From assembly GCA_029940245.1 (NCBI GenBank), contig JAOZRF010000088.1, positions 1-9,156 on the forward strand: a stretch of 9,156 bases of DNA. The letters are read 5' to 3'. The notes under the pieces are model-generated. The model did no database searches. It was given only the letters and a program-made list of their open reading frames with translations, and was not told the DNA's origin. Both the position numbers and the translations under genes were made by a program. This DNA comes from Desulfobacula sp. (GTDB taxonomy: Bacteria; Desulfobacterota; Desulfobacteria; Desulfobacterales; Desulfobacteraceae). Shown here piece after piece: positions 1 to 6,612 of this stretch (positions are counted from its first letter, which is position 1; each line of letters starts with the position of its first letter).

Positions 1-581
1 AATTAACCAAATTAAGGCAGCTTTGCTGTAATCCTGCCCTGGTTATTCCCGATACGGATATTACAAGTTCCAAGCTTAAGGTCTTTGGTGATATGGTGGA
101 AGAGCTGATTGAAAATAAGCATAAAGCGCTTGTTTTCAGCCAGTTTGTCGGCCACCTTGCCATTTTGCAGAAATTTTTGGACACAAAAAAAATCAGTTAT
201 CAATATCTGGATGGATCCACCCGGGTCAAGGAACGCCGGAAAAGGATCAACGCATTTCAAAACGGCGAGGGAGACCTGTTTCTTATCAGCCTCAAAGCAG
301 GCGGTTTCGGTTTAAATCTCACTGCAGCCGATTATGTCATTCACATGGATCCATGGTGGAATCCGGCGGTTGAGGATCAGGCGTCGGACCGTGCCCACCG
401 AATCGGCCAGACCCGGCCGGTAACCGTCTACCGCCTGGTGGTCAAAGGCTCCATAGAGGAACGGATTCTTAATCTACACAAGGAAAAACGGGACCTTGCA
501 CAAAGCCTTCTGACCGGAAGTGATATGGCAGGTAAAATTTCGGCGGAAGATCTGCTTGGGCTTTTAAATCGCCCGGGATAA
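1..581 (+). CDS. SNF2-family DEAD-like helicase, C-terminal fragment (5' end outside window)
   Basis: The reading frame is open from the left edge (first full codon at base 3) to the TAA at 579-581, giving the last 192 residues. The fragment is the second RecA-like lobe of a Swi2/Snf2 ATPase. It begins with an LTKLRQLCCNP stretch typical of the start of this lobe in bacterial SNF2 proteins. It then has motif IV-like LVFSQF, motif V AGGFGLNLTAAD, the PWWNPAVEDQ block, and motif VI DRAHRIGQ at fragment residues 129-136, which contains the arginine finger. Such proteins are dsDNA translocases that remodel protein-DNA or RNA polymerase complexes. The internal ATG at base 93 is not the start, because family homology continues upstream of it. 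The N-terminal lobe and any SWIM or accessory domain are outside the window, so the precise subfamily (for example RapA-like or SWIM-SNF2) cannot be set. It faces the operon on the other strand tail to tail. Confidence 0.93.
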   Translation, partial: LTKLRQLCCNPALVIPDTDITSSKLKVFGDMVEELIENKHKALVFSQFVGHLAILQKFLDTKKISYQYLDGSTRVKERRKRINAFQNGEGDLFLISLKAGGFGLNLTAADYVIHMDPWWNPAVEDQASDRAHRIGQTRPVTVYRLVVKGSIEERILNLHKEKRDLAQSLLTGSDMAGKISAEDLLGLLNRPG

Positions 582-596
582 AGAACCCGGTTTTTT
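573..596 (+). terminator. Rho-independent terminator of the SNF2 gene
   Basis: CCGGG (573-577) can pair with CCCGG (586-590) around an 8-nt loop, followed directly by six T residues (591-596) and more Ts after one G. The stem is only 5 bp but all G-C. It overlaps the SNF2 stop codon, which lies in the loop side (579-581), and the T-run ends 4 bp before the stop of the convergent gene. On the opposite strand the stem is not followed by a T-run, so it looks one-directional. Confidence 0.6.
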
Positions 597-599
597 GTT

Positions 600-953
600 T
601 CAAAGAGAACCATACCCTTCTTTTTTTAAAAGCGTCTCATACCAGCAGGCAAAGTCAAACATCCCCCTTATTTTTTCATCATTGTTGATGATACCAAGAC
701 ACATTTCAAAGGCTCCCTGGGCAAAACTATTGGAGTATTCATCATGATCCGTCTGGGTTAAAAATTCCCGGATAAGGACCTGGCTGGTGCGTTTGGTTTT
801 GTCTTTTCTGATATCAATGGGGTCTTTTGGTTCCTGGAACGGGTCCCAGTTATCATAGCCTTTTTTAAGGATCTGCTGCCGGCCTCTTTTTCCCATGGCA
901 TCAAAAATAGCCTTTTTTCTTTCTTCAATTTGTTCAGGGGTAAATTTATTCAT
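600..953 (-). CDS. Conserved-looking small protein of unknown function, coupled to YkgJ-like gene
   Basis: This is a 117-residue soluble, charged protein with no signal peptide or membrane segment. I do not recognise a characterised family. It starts MNKFTPEQIEERKK, has a basic stretch (KRGRQQILKKG), then a motif-like YDNWDPFQEPKDPIDIR and a C-terminal half rich in aromatic residues (YSNSFAQGAFEMC, MFDFACWYETLL). My impression is that similar hypothetical proteins occur in deltaproteobacteria, but this is from memory. I chose the ATG at 953 over the one at 980, because TTGGAG (Shine-Dalgarno core 963-966) sits 9 nt ahead of it while 980 has no such site; starting at 980 would give 126 aa. With the 953 start it overlaps the YkgJ-like gene by 8 bp, which suggests translational coupling. 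It is the last gene of the run, and no terminator with a T-run was seen after it on this strand. Confidence 0.75.
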   Translation of the reverse strand: MNKFTPEQIEERKKAIFDAMGKRGRQQILKKGYDNWDPFQEPKDPIDIRKDKTKRTSQVLIREFLTQTDHDEYSNSFAQGAFEMCLGIINNDEKIRGMFDFACWYETLLKKEGYGSL

Positions 954-1596
954 TTTTTTTGACTCCAAGGTAGTCTTCATTAAACTGAGTAATCAATGCC
1001 ATTGAAACAGGAATCAACATTTCATGCATTTTAATATTATCGGATTTTATATCTTTTATCAATTGTGCGGAAAAAAGTTGAAGCTGGGTATAAATTTTGT
1101 CCATATTCAATGTCGGGTAGGGTTTTCCCTGGATAAAATTTGTTCGGCCGCAGATATGGCTGACTCCGGCTGTGGATGTCGGGATTCCATAAATCCTGCA
1201 GGTAAGAGGCCTGTGCTCATACATGACGCACAGATCATTCTCCCCCAGAAGAGGACATCTGACCCTTTCCTGGGACATTTTACCGACGATTTCCAATTGG
1301 TCTGCACCGTTTTTAATTTTTTTGTATGCATCCCGTTTCATCTTTGTAAGAACCCGGTCTGTTTTATCGGCAATTTGGATAAGATCATTTTTTTCTTTTC
1401 CAATAAATTTTTTTATGAATTTATCGTTTAAATACAGGGCTTCTATGAGAGTCAGATCAAAGATGGCATAACAGCAGTCACTGCATTTTTCCCTGCAGAA
1501 CACTTCTTTGGGAAATTCTTTTTTGACTCGTTCAAACACGGCATCTGCAATCTGTACCAGGGCTTCATATTTAACAAAGTGCTTTTTTAAATCCAT
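946..1596 (-). CDS. YkgJ family cysteine-cluster protein (CxxCxxCC, UPF0153-like)
   Basis: This 216-residue protein carries the signature of the CxxCxxCC/YkgJ family (PF03692 type). An N-terminal cluster C34-x3-C38-x2-C41-C42 is followed by R113-C114-PLL, C123-x2-Y, and HRPLTCR with C133, plus C149. These eight cysteines are expected to bind a metal, iron-sulfur or zinc; the biochemical role of the family is not established. The family also includes deltaproteobacterial proteins next to unrelated housekeeping genes. The ATG at 1594-1596 has an AAGGAT ribosome-binding site just upstream (about 1603-1608). The gene starts 29 bp after mnmE with no terminator between, so it is probably cotranscribed, and its end overlaps the next small gene. 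A cytoplasmic location is likely, as no signal peptide is seen. Family assignment is firm; function is unknown. Confidence 0.87.
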   Translation of the reverse strand: MDLKKHFVKYEALVQIADAVFERVKKEFPKEVFCREKCSDCCYAIFDLTLIEALYLNDKFIKKFIGKEKNDLIQIADKTDRVLTKMKRDAYKKIKNGADQLEIVGKMSQERVRCPLLGENDLCVMYEHRPLTCRIYGIPTSTAGVSHICGRTNFIQGKPYPTLNMDKIYTQLQLFSAQLIKDIKSDNIKMHEMLIPVSMALITQFNEDYLGVKKNE

Positions 1597-1625
1597 ATGT
1601 TTTATCCTTTATTTGGTGTCCGCCT

Positions 1626-3014
1626 CTATTTGCCGATACAAAAATTATTAAAAATAGTGTCAAGTATATCCAGAGAGGCTGTTTCCCCTGTAATGGTCCC
1701 AAGAGAATTGATACTGTTTTTAAGATCAATTGTCATGGTCTCTTCTTCCAGGGGTCGGGTTAACCCTTTTTTTACAGCTATAAGACTTTCAACTGTTTGT
1801 TCCAGGGCTTTTTTATGCCGCAAATTGGGAATAACCGATGATTTTTCCATGTCAAGACCGGCTATGCTGACCTCAACTATTTTTTGTTTTAAGTCTTTAA
1901 TCCCCAGGTTCAAAAGCGCTGATATTTCAATTTTAGGCAGGTGCCGGTATTTAGTTGACAGCTCGGGCAGAGCTTGTTTTTTAATATCAATTTTATTGAT
2001 TACAAAAATAATTTTTTTGTCTGATGGATTTTTAAAGGGAACTATTTTTTCCAGTTCTTTGTCTGAAAAGCAGGTTCCCGTCTCTTTCATGAACAGGACA
2101 AGGTCTGAGGCGTTAATGTGATCCATTGCCTTTTGAATACCGATAATTTCTACAAGATCATCCGTCTGGTGGATTCCTGCCGTGTCCGTAACCACAAAGG
2201 GTATTCCATCTATATTCAATCCTTCTTCAATGGGATCTCTTGTTGTTCCGGGAGTAGTGGTTACAATAGACCGGTCTTGTTCAATAAGCCGGTTCATAAG
2301 ACTTGATTTTCCCACGTTTGGCGCCCCGCAGATGGTAATGCGTATGCCGTCTTTTAAGAAACAGGCATCTTCATGCTGCTGGATAAACCCCTGGCATTTT
2401 TCAAGCACATCATCAATCATTCCAGTTTCTTTTTCCGATGGTTTAAAAGGGTCAACATCATCTGGAAAATCAATATTTGCCTCAAGTAAGGAAAGGAAAT
2501 TAATGAGGTTTTCTCTTAATTCCCGGATCTGGCTTTTTAACAGCCCAAGATTCTGAGATGAGGCAAATTTCAGTGATTTTGCAGATTTTGCATTGATGAT
2601 ATCAGCGACTGCTTCAGCCTGGGTCAGGTCGATTCTCTGGTTTAAAAAGGCCCGTTTTGTAAATTCTCCGGGTTCAGCAAGCCTTGCGCCCCGGGAAAGG
2701 ATTTCGTTAAGAAGGGTTCTTAATACAATGGTTCCGGAATGGGCCTGAATTTCCACGACATCTTCTGCTGTATACGAGCAAGGCCCCTTCATGGGGATCA
2801 GTAAAACCTCGTCCAGAATATCCTTGTTTCTGGTATCAAAAATATATCCGTGATAAACTCTGTGGGAGTCTAATTTTATTATTCTGCAAGCCCTGTTTTT
2901 TGTTTTTGAAAAAATTTTTGACGCGATATCAAACGCTTTTGGGCCAGAGATACGGATAACACCAATACCTCCACTTCCATAGGGAGTTGCGATTGCAGCA
3001 ATTGTATCATTCAT
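1626..3014 (-). CDS. mnmE: tRNA uridine-5-carboxymethylaminomethyl(34) synthesis GTPase MnmE
   Basis: MnmE (TrmE), with MnmG, installs the carboxymethylaminomethyl group at wobble U34 of certain tRNAs, using a tetrahydrofolate-derived one-carbon unit and GTP hydrolysis. The 462-residue length is normal. The N-terminal folate-binding domain begins with IAAIATPYGSGGIGVIRISG. The helical domain is interrupted by a GTPase domain with G1 GAPNVGKS (230-237), G2 TTPGTTRD (253-260), G3 DTAG (277-280), G4 NKID (340-343) and G5 SAL (365-367). The protein ends FCIGK (458-462), the conserved C-terminal C-x-GK motif with the catalytic cysteine at 459. The residues after G3 read GIHQTDD where an arginine is usual (GLR or GIR). 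The start lies 6 bp after jag and has only a weak ribosome-binding site, so it is probably translated by coupling. mnmG is not in the window. Confidence 0.98.
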   Translation of the reverse strand: MNDTIAAIATPYGSGGIGVIRISGPKAFDIASKIFSKTKNRACRIIKLDSHRVYHGYIFDTRNKDILDEVLLIPMKGPCSYTAEDVVEIQAHSGTIVLRTLLNEILSRGARLAEPGEFTKRAFLNQRIDLTQAEAVADIINAKSAKSLKFASSQNLGLLKSQIRELRENLINFLSLLEANIDFPDDVDPFKPSEKETGMIDDVLEKCQGFIQQHEDACFLKDGIRITICGAPNVGKSSLMNRLIEQDRSIVTTTPGTTRDPIEEGLNIDGIPFVVTDTAGIHQTDDLVEIIGIQKAMDHINASDLVLFMKETGTCFSDKELEKIVPFKNPSDKKIIFVINKIDIKKQALPELSTKYRHLPKIEISALLNLGIKDLKQKIVEVSIAGLDMEKSSVIPNLRHKKALEQTVESLIAVKKGLTRPLEEETMTIDLKNSINSLGTITGETASLDILDTIFNNFCIGK

Positions 3015-3020
3015 GGCGCT

Positions 3021-3920
3021 TTATTTTTTTAACCGTTTTTTTCCCCTGAAGGCATTTTTCTTTTTAGGGAAAATAACAAGTCTTCTATAGTAACCGTCGC
3101 CCATGCTCTGGGTTCTTATCTGGTTATCATCTTTTAATGTCAGATGGACGATGCGCCTGTCCTGGGCGCTCATCTGGTTGATGGTCGCAGGACGTCCTGT
3201 TTTTTTGGCCTTGTCCGCCATTTTAAAGGCCAGGTGTTTAAGATTGGATTTACGGGTTTCCATGTATCCTTCGATATCCACCTTTACCCTGACCCTGGCT
3301 TCACTTTTTCTGTTGATAATTTTGTCCGTTAGAAACTGCATGGCATCAAGGGTCTGGCCCTTTCGGCCAATCAGAATGCCTGAATTACCACCTTTAATAC
3401 TTAAGGTCAGCCTGTCGGATTCCGTACCGGCACTTACTATGGCATCGTCTGTGATTAGATCAGCCATTTTTTGTAATGCATCTATCCCAAGGGCAACAGC
3501 ATCTTCAGAGACATCAACAGCCTCCTCAGGCACATTGATTGCCTTCTCAGAGACATTGACTGTTTTTTTAGACGTATTGACCTGATCGGGTTCTTCCACA
3601 GAATTAATTTTTTTTCGAGTTGGCTCATGTCTTTTTTCTTCAATTTTTCGAGTGGCTTCGAGCCTTGTGTCTTCTCCAAACGCCTCATCCACAATTGACC
3701 TTATTCCTTCCATCTCTGCCTGGGCTTCGGCATCATCATCCCCTTCTGGAAGAACAACTCTGATTTTGGCATCTTTCCTGCCGACAATTCCAAAAATTCC
3801 TGAAGCCCCTTCTGAAATCACATCATATTTTAATTCATTTTTAGAAAGTGTTAATTTTGTACAGGCATTTTTAATAGCTATATCTATATCTTTTCCACTG
3901 AAGTCCTGAGTTTGTGCCAT
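3021..3920 (-). CDS. jag: Jag/KhpB RNA-binding protein (Jag_N, KH and R3H domains)
   Basis: This is the SpoIIIJ-associated protein, now often called KhpB, a cytoplasmic RNA-binding protein that commonly follows yidC. The 299 residues comprise a Jag_N domain (about 1-52, ending GIFGIVGRKDAKIRV), a charged linker (about 60-142), a KH domain with the GILIGRKG loop (181-188), and a C-terminal R3H domain with R255-x3-H259. The tail is strongly basic (PKKKNAFRGKKRLKK). The linker holds four tandem 7-residue units (115-142, consensus NVSEKAV), encoded by 21-bp repeats. The ATG at 3918-3920 has a near-perfect AGGAGGAAAT site (3921-3930) and lies 12 bp after the yidC stop. Length is larger than typical Firmicutes Jag (about 200-210 aa) because of the linker. 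Family knowledge links it to cell division and envelope control in Gram-positives; its role in this lineage is not known. Confidence 0.95.
   Translation of the reverse strand: MAQTQDFSGKDIDIAIKNACTKLTLSKNELKYDVISEGASGIFGIVGRKDAKIRVVLPEGDDDAEAQAEMEGIRSIVDEAFGEDTRLEATRKIEEKRHEPTRKKINSVEEPDQVNTSKKTVNVSEKAINVPEEAVDVSEDAVALGIDALQKMADLITDDAIVSAGTESDRLTLSIKGGNSGILIGRKGQTLDAMQFLTDKIINRKSEARVRVKVDIEGYMETRKSNLKHLAFKMADKAKKTGRPATINQMSAQDRRIVHLTLKDDNQIRTQSMGDGYYRRLVIFPKKKNAFRGKKRLKK
3496..3579 (-). repeat. Four tandem 21-bp repeats inside jag
   Basis: Four in-frame 21-bp units lie head to tail: 3496-3516, 3517-3537, 3538-3558 and 3559-3579. Read on the - strand they encode NTSKKTV, NVSEKAI, NVPEEAV and DVSEDAV, which are Jag residues 115-142. 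The middle two units are the closest to each other (ACAGCCTCCTCAGGCACATTG versus ATTGCCTTCTCAGAGACATTG on the + strand), while the outermost unit at 3559-3579 has diverged most. The pattern fits duplication of one unit followed by drift. Confidence 0.85.
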
Positions 3921-3932
3921 ATTTCCTCCTGC

Positions 3933-5615
3933 TTACGAAAGTTTCTTCTGAATATAATATTGCTGTCCCATGGATATGATATTGTTCACAAACATATACA
4001 GGACCAGTCCTGCTGGAAAATTAATGAAAATTACGGTCATGAATATAGGCATTAACATCATCATTTTGGCCTGCATGGGATCACCGGTAGTTGGAGTCAT
4101 TTTCTGCTGCAATAAGAATGATGCACCCATTAAAAGTGTCAGCATGGGGATACCATAAGGTTCCTGCATCATTGGAATTGAAAAATTAAAATGAAATAGT
4201 CTGTCTGGAGCAGATAAATCAGATATCCATCCGAAAAATGGTGCATGCCTCAATTCAATGGCCTGGTAGAGCATCCTGTAAAGTGCAAAGAAAATCGGCA
4301 TTTGAACCAGCATGGGTAGGCAACCGCTTGCCGGATTGACTTTATATGTTTTATAAAGCCCCATAACTTCCTTGTTCATTCTCTGTTTGTCATTTTTATA
4401 TTTTTCCCGAAGTTCCGTCATCAAGGGCTGAACTTTTTTCATTTCGTTCATTGACTTGTAACTCTTTGTTCCAAGAGGCCAGAAAAGCAGTTTGATAAAA
4501 ATCGTCAGAAGGATAATGGCCACGCCATAATTGGGGATCACTCTGTGGATTGTATTCATCACGATCAAAAGTGGCTTAGCAATAATGTTAAAAAATCCGA
4601 AATTGATTGCATTTTTTAAACTGCTATCATATTTGCTCAAAACCTTCAGACTTTTAGGACCCATATAAAAGATAAAGGAATAGCTCCCCTGTTTACCCGG
4701 GTCCAGACGATCCATCTTTTGAATGTAACTATTGTCGATCCTGTCGTTTTCATAGGAAAGTTTCATCCGCGCATCAATGATTTTCCCATTATCTGTTTTT
4801 TTAGGCATAACAGCAGTTATAAAATACTGTTCTGTAAAACCGATCCAATCAATTTTACCATTATATGTATTCTGGTCTTTGATCTTTTTGGGCTTAATGG
4901 TCGTATATTTATCATCAATAAACGCCATCGGCCCTACAAATGCAAATCTGGATTTTTTCTTGGTCTCTTCATCATACAACCCAGCCGTGGAAATCGCAAG
5001 AGAGTCGTTTAAAGGCATGGAAGAGCCATTTTGAAAAATAATATCACAATCAATCATGTAGGAATCTGCCTTAAAGGTAAAAATTTTTTTCACCACAATC
5101 CCTTTGGATGTTACCAGGACAAATTCAATGGTTTTCTCACCCTCAAACACAGATGTCTTATCGGCATCTATTGTCGCTGTATAAACAGCATCTTTTAATC
5201 CCGGAATAGACTGTCCTTCAAGGTCAAAAGAAAGGATCCCGGACACAAGTTGTTCCGGCACCAATTGTTTTAACGGAGAATCTTTTTTGTTTGTTTCCTT
5301 GAAATTTTTTAATTTAAAACTTCGCACTACAGCACCATCTTCGGCAATAGCAATATCATAAAGAGGGGTTGATACAGATATGATTCGATATTTTTTTTGG
5401 GGGAGGTCCCCCTTTTGAGACAAAACGCTTGATTCAGCCTTATAATCGGAAACATTCGGGCTTTTTTCCTGAACCTGTGGCTGATCTACGTTCTGGTTTT
5501 GAACTTGCTCTGGAAGATTATTCGGCACTGGCGGCTTTACAAAAAATGTCTGATATCCTACAAGGACTACCACTGAAAGCACGACAGCTAATAATAATCG
5601 TTTTTGTTCATCCAT
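3933..5615 (-). CDS. yidC: Membrane protein insertase YidC
   Basis: YidC inserts and folds inner-membrane proteins, alone or with SecYEG. The 560 residues match the Gram-negative type. There is an N-terminal membrane anchor (about 6-24), a proline/glutamine-rich tether (about 28-60), a large periplasmic beta-domain (about 75-325), and the conserved C-terminal core with membrane segments near 340-358, 364-381, 431-451, 487-505 and 522-546. The core has KLLFWPLGTKSYKSM, KVNPASGCLPMLVQMPIF, and TPTTGDPMQAKMMMLMP, all typical of YidC. K375 occupies the position of the groove arginine of E. coli YidC (R366), a common basic substitution. The tail is short (QQYYIQKKLS), without a long ribosome-binding extension. 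The ATG at 5613-5615 follows an AGGAGA site. A 113-bp gap separates it from yidD; jag follows after 12 bp. Confidence 0.98.
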   Translation of the reverse strand: MDEQKRLLLAVVLSVVVLVGYQTFFVKPPVPNNLPEQVQNQNVDQPQVQEKSPNVSDYKAESSVLSQKGDLPQKKYRIISVSTPLYDIAIAEDGAVVRSFKLKNFKETNKKDSPLKQLVPEQLVSGILSFDLEGQSIPGLKDAVYTATIDADKTSVFEGEKTIEFVLVTSKGIVVKKIFTFKADSYMIDCDIIFQNGSSMPLNDSLAISTAGLYDEETKKKSRFAFVGPMAFIDDKYTTIKPKKIKDQNTYNGKIDWIGFTEQYFITAVMPKKTDNGKIIDARMKLSYENDRIDNSYIQKMDRLDPGKQGSYSFIFYMGPKSLKVLSKYDSSLKNAINFGFFNIIAKPLLIVMNTIHRVIPNYGVAIILLTIFIKLLFWPLGTKSYKSMNEMKKVQPLMTELREKYKNDKQRMNKEVMGLYKTYKVNPASGCLPMLVQMPIFFALYRMLYQAIELRHAPFFGWISDLSAPDRLFHFNFSIPMMQEPYGIPMLTLLMGASFLLQQKMTPTTGDPMQAKMMMLMPIFMTVIFINFPAGLVLYMFVNNIISMGQQYYIQKKLS

Positions 5616-5728
5616 TCTCTCTCCTAAATCTAAGGATCAAAAATTTTATTTTCATCTCCGATCCTGAAATAATTTGTAATGGCACTTCATTTTAATTAGA
5701 AAAGAAAAACAGTGTACGTCTGGATAAA

Positions 5729-5938
5729 TTATGGAACCGGATCAAACCCTCCTGCATGGAATGGATGACAACGCGCAATTCTTTTTATGGCAAGAGCCGT
5801 ACCTTTAAGGCTGCCGTATTTTTCAATCGCCTCAAGGGCATATGCCGAACAGGTCGGATAATAACGGCAATTTTGTCCTGTTAAAGGTGATATAAAACAT
5901 TGATAAAATTTAATAAATATGAATAATAGCTTTTTCAT
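5729..5938 (-). CDS. yidD: Membrane protein insertion efficiency factor YidD
   Basis: YidD is a small membrane-associated protein (PF01809, formerly haemolytic-domain family) that helps YidC-dependent insertion. The 69 residues include an amphipathic N-terminus ([20 protein letters not shown]), the conserved [11 protein letters not shown] block with C24 and C30, and [19 protein letters not shown] with C57 at the C-terminus. This ending is diagnostic. The start codon overlaps the rnpA stop as ATGA (5935-5938). It has no clear Shine-Dalgarno sequence, so translation is probably coupled to rnpA. It sits between rnpA and yidC as in most bacteria. Confidence 0.97.
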   Translation of the reverse strand: MKKLLFIFIKFYQCFISPLTGQNCRYYPTCSAYALEAIEKYGSLKGTALAIKRIARCHPFHAGGFDPVP

Positions 5939-6291
5939 TTACTTATATTTAATGCTATTTTTGTAAAAAGTTTATCAAGCCTCTCTATAATCTGCCTGTT
6001 GGATAGCGTAGTCAGACCTTTCTTTGCAATGATATTTATATCATTTGGTCCTGAAATATTTTCTTTATTGTGTCTGAAATATTCTCTAATAATTCTTTTT
6101 ATCCTGTTACGCTCTACTGCATTTCCTACTTTTTTTGATATAGTAATGCCAATTCGATTGTTTTGAGCTGTTCCTTTAAGCACAATTGCTAAAAAGCTGT
6201 CTGTATGTACTTTTTCCCCTTGTTTGGAAAGTGTTAAAAATTGTGCTCTCTTTAAGAGCCTTACCTTTTTTGGAAAACAGAAGTTACTCAA
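5935..6291 (-). CDS. rnpA: Ribonuclease P protein component
   Basis: RnpA is the protein subunit of RNase P, which trims the 5' leader of pre-tRNAs together with the rnpB RNA. The 118-residue length is normal. The N-terminal [13 protein letters not shown] segment is the usual pre-tRNA-leader-contacting region, and the RNR signature ([21 protein letters not shown], residues 53-73) is intact. The start is TTG (6289-6291), with an AAAGGG site 5 nt upstream (6297-6302). No ATG fits between this point and the family's conserved N-terminus. It begins 13 bp after the rpmH stop and overlaps yidD by 4 bp. Confidence 0.97.
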   Translation of the reverse strand: MSNFCFPKKVRLLKRAQFLTLSKQGEKVHTDSFLAIVLKGTAQNNRIGITISKKVGNAVERNRIKRIIREYFRHNKENISGPNDINIIAKKGLTTLSNRQIIERLDKLFTKIALNISK

Positions 6292-6304
6292 TAAATCCCT
6301 TTAA

Positions 6305-6439
6305 TTACACAGAAAGTTTTTTTCTTCCTTTTGCTCTTCTGGCGTTAATTACCCGCCTTCCACCGGGTGTGGCCATTCTTTTAAGAAATCCGTGTTTTCT
6401 GGTTCTTTTCCGGTTGTGTGGTTGAAATGTCCGTTTCAT
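6305..6439 (-). CDS. rpmH: Large ribosomal subunit protein bL34
   Basis: This 44-codon gene encodes a very basic protein starting [18 protein letters not shown] and continuing [20 protein letters not shown] to KKLSV, a full-length L34 of the 50S subunit. Start is ATG at 6437-6439 with an AAGGA site at 6450-6454, 10 nt away; stop is TAA at 6305-6307. It is the first gene of the rnpA-yidD-yidC-jag-mnmE run, about 65 nt downstream of the likely transcription start. Confidence 0.98.
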   Translation of the reverse strand: MKRTFQPHNRKRTRKHGFLKRMATPGGRRVINARRAKGRKKLSV

Positions 6440-6510
6440 AAATTAACAATCCTTAGCTTTAAATTACCTTATTATAAATCCTTAATACTACAAACCATGA
6501 TAAACATAAT

Positions 6511-6539
6511 ATATTAATTGATTTTTTAAAAAATGTCAA
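6511..6539 (-). promoter_or_regulatory. Sigma70-type promoter for the rpmH operon
   Basis: On the - strand a perfect -35 TTGACA (6534-6539) and a 17-bp spacer lead to a -10 TAATAT (6511-6516, 4 of 6 matches). An overlapping TATATT two bases further on gives 5 of 6 with a 19-bp spacer. The predicted start is near 6504, leaving a leader of about 65 nt before rpmH. The spacer contains the palindrome TTTTTTAAAAAA, and the DNA upstream of the -35 is A/T-rich like an UP element, as expected for a strong ribosomal-protein promoter. Not tested. Confidence 0.65.
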
Positions 6540-6551
6540 TAATGAACCTTT

Positions 6552-6581
6552 ATTCAATTCAATATTTATAACTTAACTTAA
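6552..6581. repeat. Paired 5-bp direct repeats upstream of the rpmH promoter
   Basis: ATTCA is repeated at 6552-6556 and 6557-6561 (then AT), and AACTT at 6570-6574 and 6575-6579 (then AA). They lie in the AT-rich stretch just upstream of the -35 box, between rng and rpmH. They may be part of an UP element or a protein site, or chance in AT-rich DNA. Confidence 0.3.
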
Positions 6582-6612
6582 ATCTGCCGGTTCCGAAAGT
6601 TGAATTTATAAT

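Noticed and set aside
600..980. Longer start at 980 for the small unrecognised gene (126 aa)
   Set aside because: No ribosome-binding site precedes it, and it would overlap the YkgJ-like gene by 35 bp; the ATG at 953 has TTGGAG at a good distance.
1597..2556. Open frames of up to 174 aa on the + strand opposite mnmE (also 1024-1431 opposite the YkgJ-like gene and 3103-3585 opposite jag)
   Set aside because: They lie wholly antisense to well-supported genes, have no recognisable domains and have biased composition typical of complementary-strand reading.
5690..5728. Possible hairpin with T-rich tail after yidD (CAG/CTG around ACGTACA, then T-rich)
   Set aside because: Only 3 bp of stem can form; too weak to call a terminator inside the cluster.
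6440..6612. Possible oriC or DnaA boxes next to rpmH
   Set aside because: The gap is AT-rich, but no TTATNCACA-like 9-mer or cluster was found on either strand, and dnaA/dnaN are absent.
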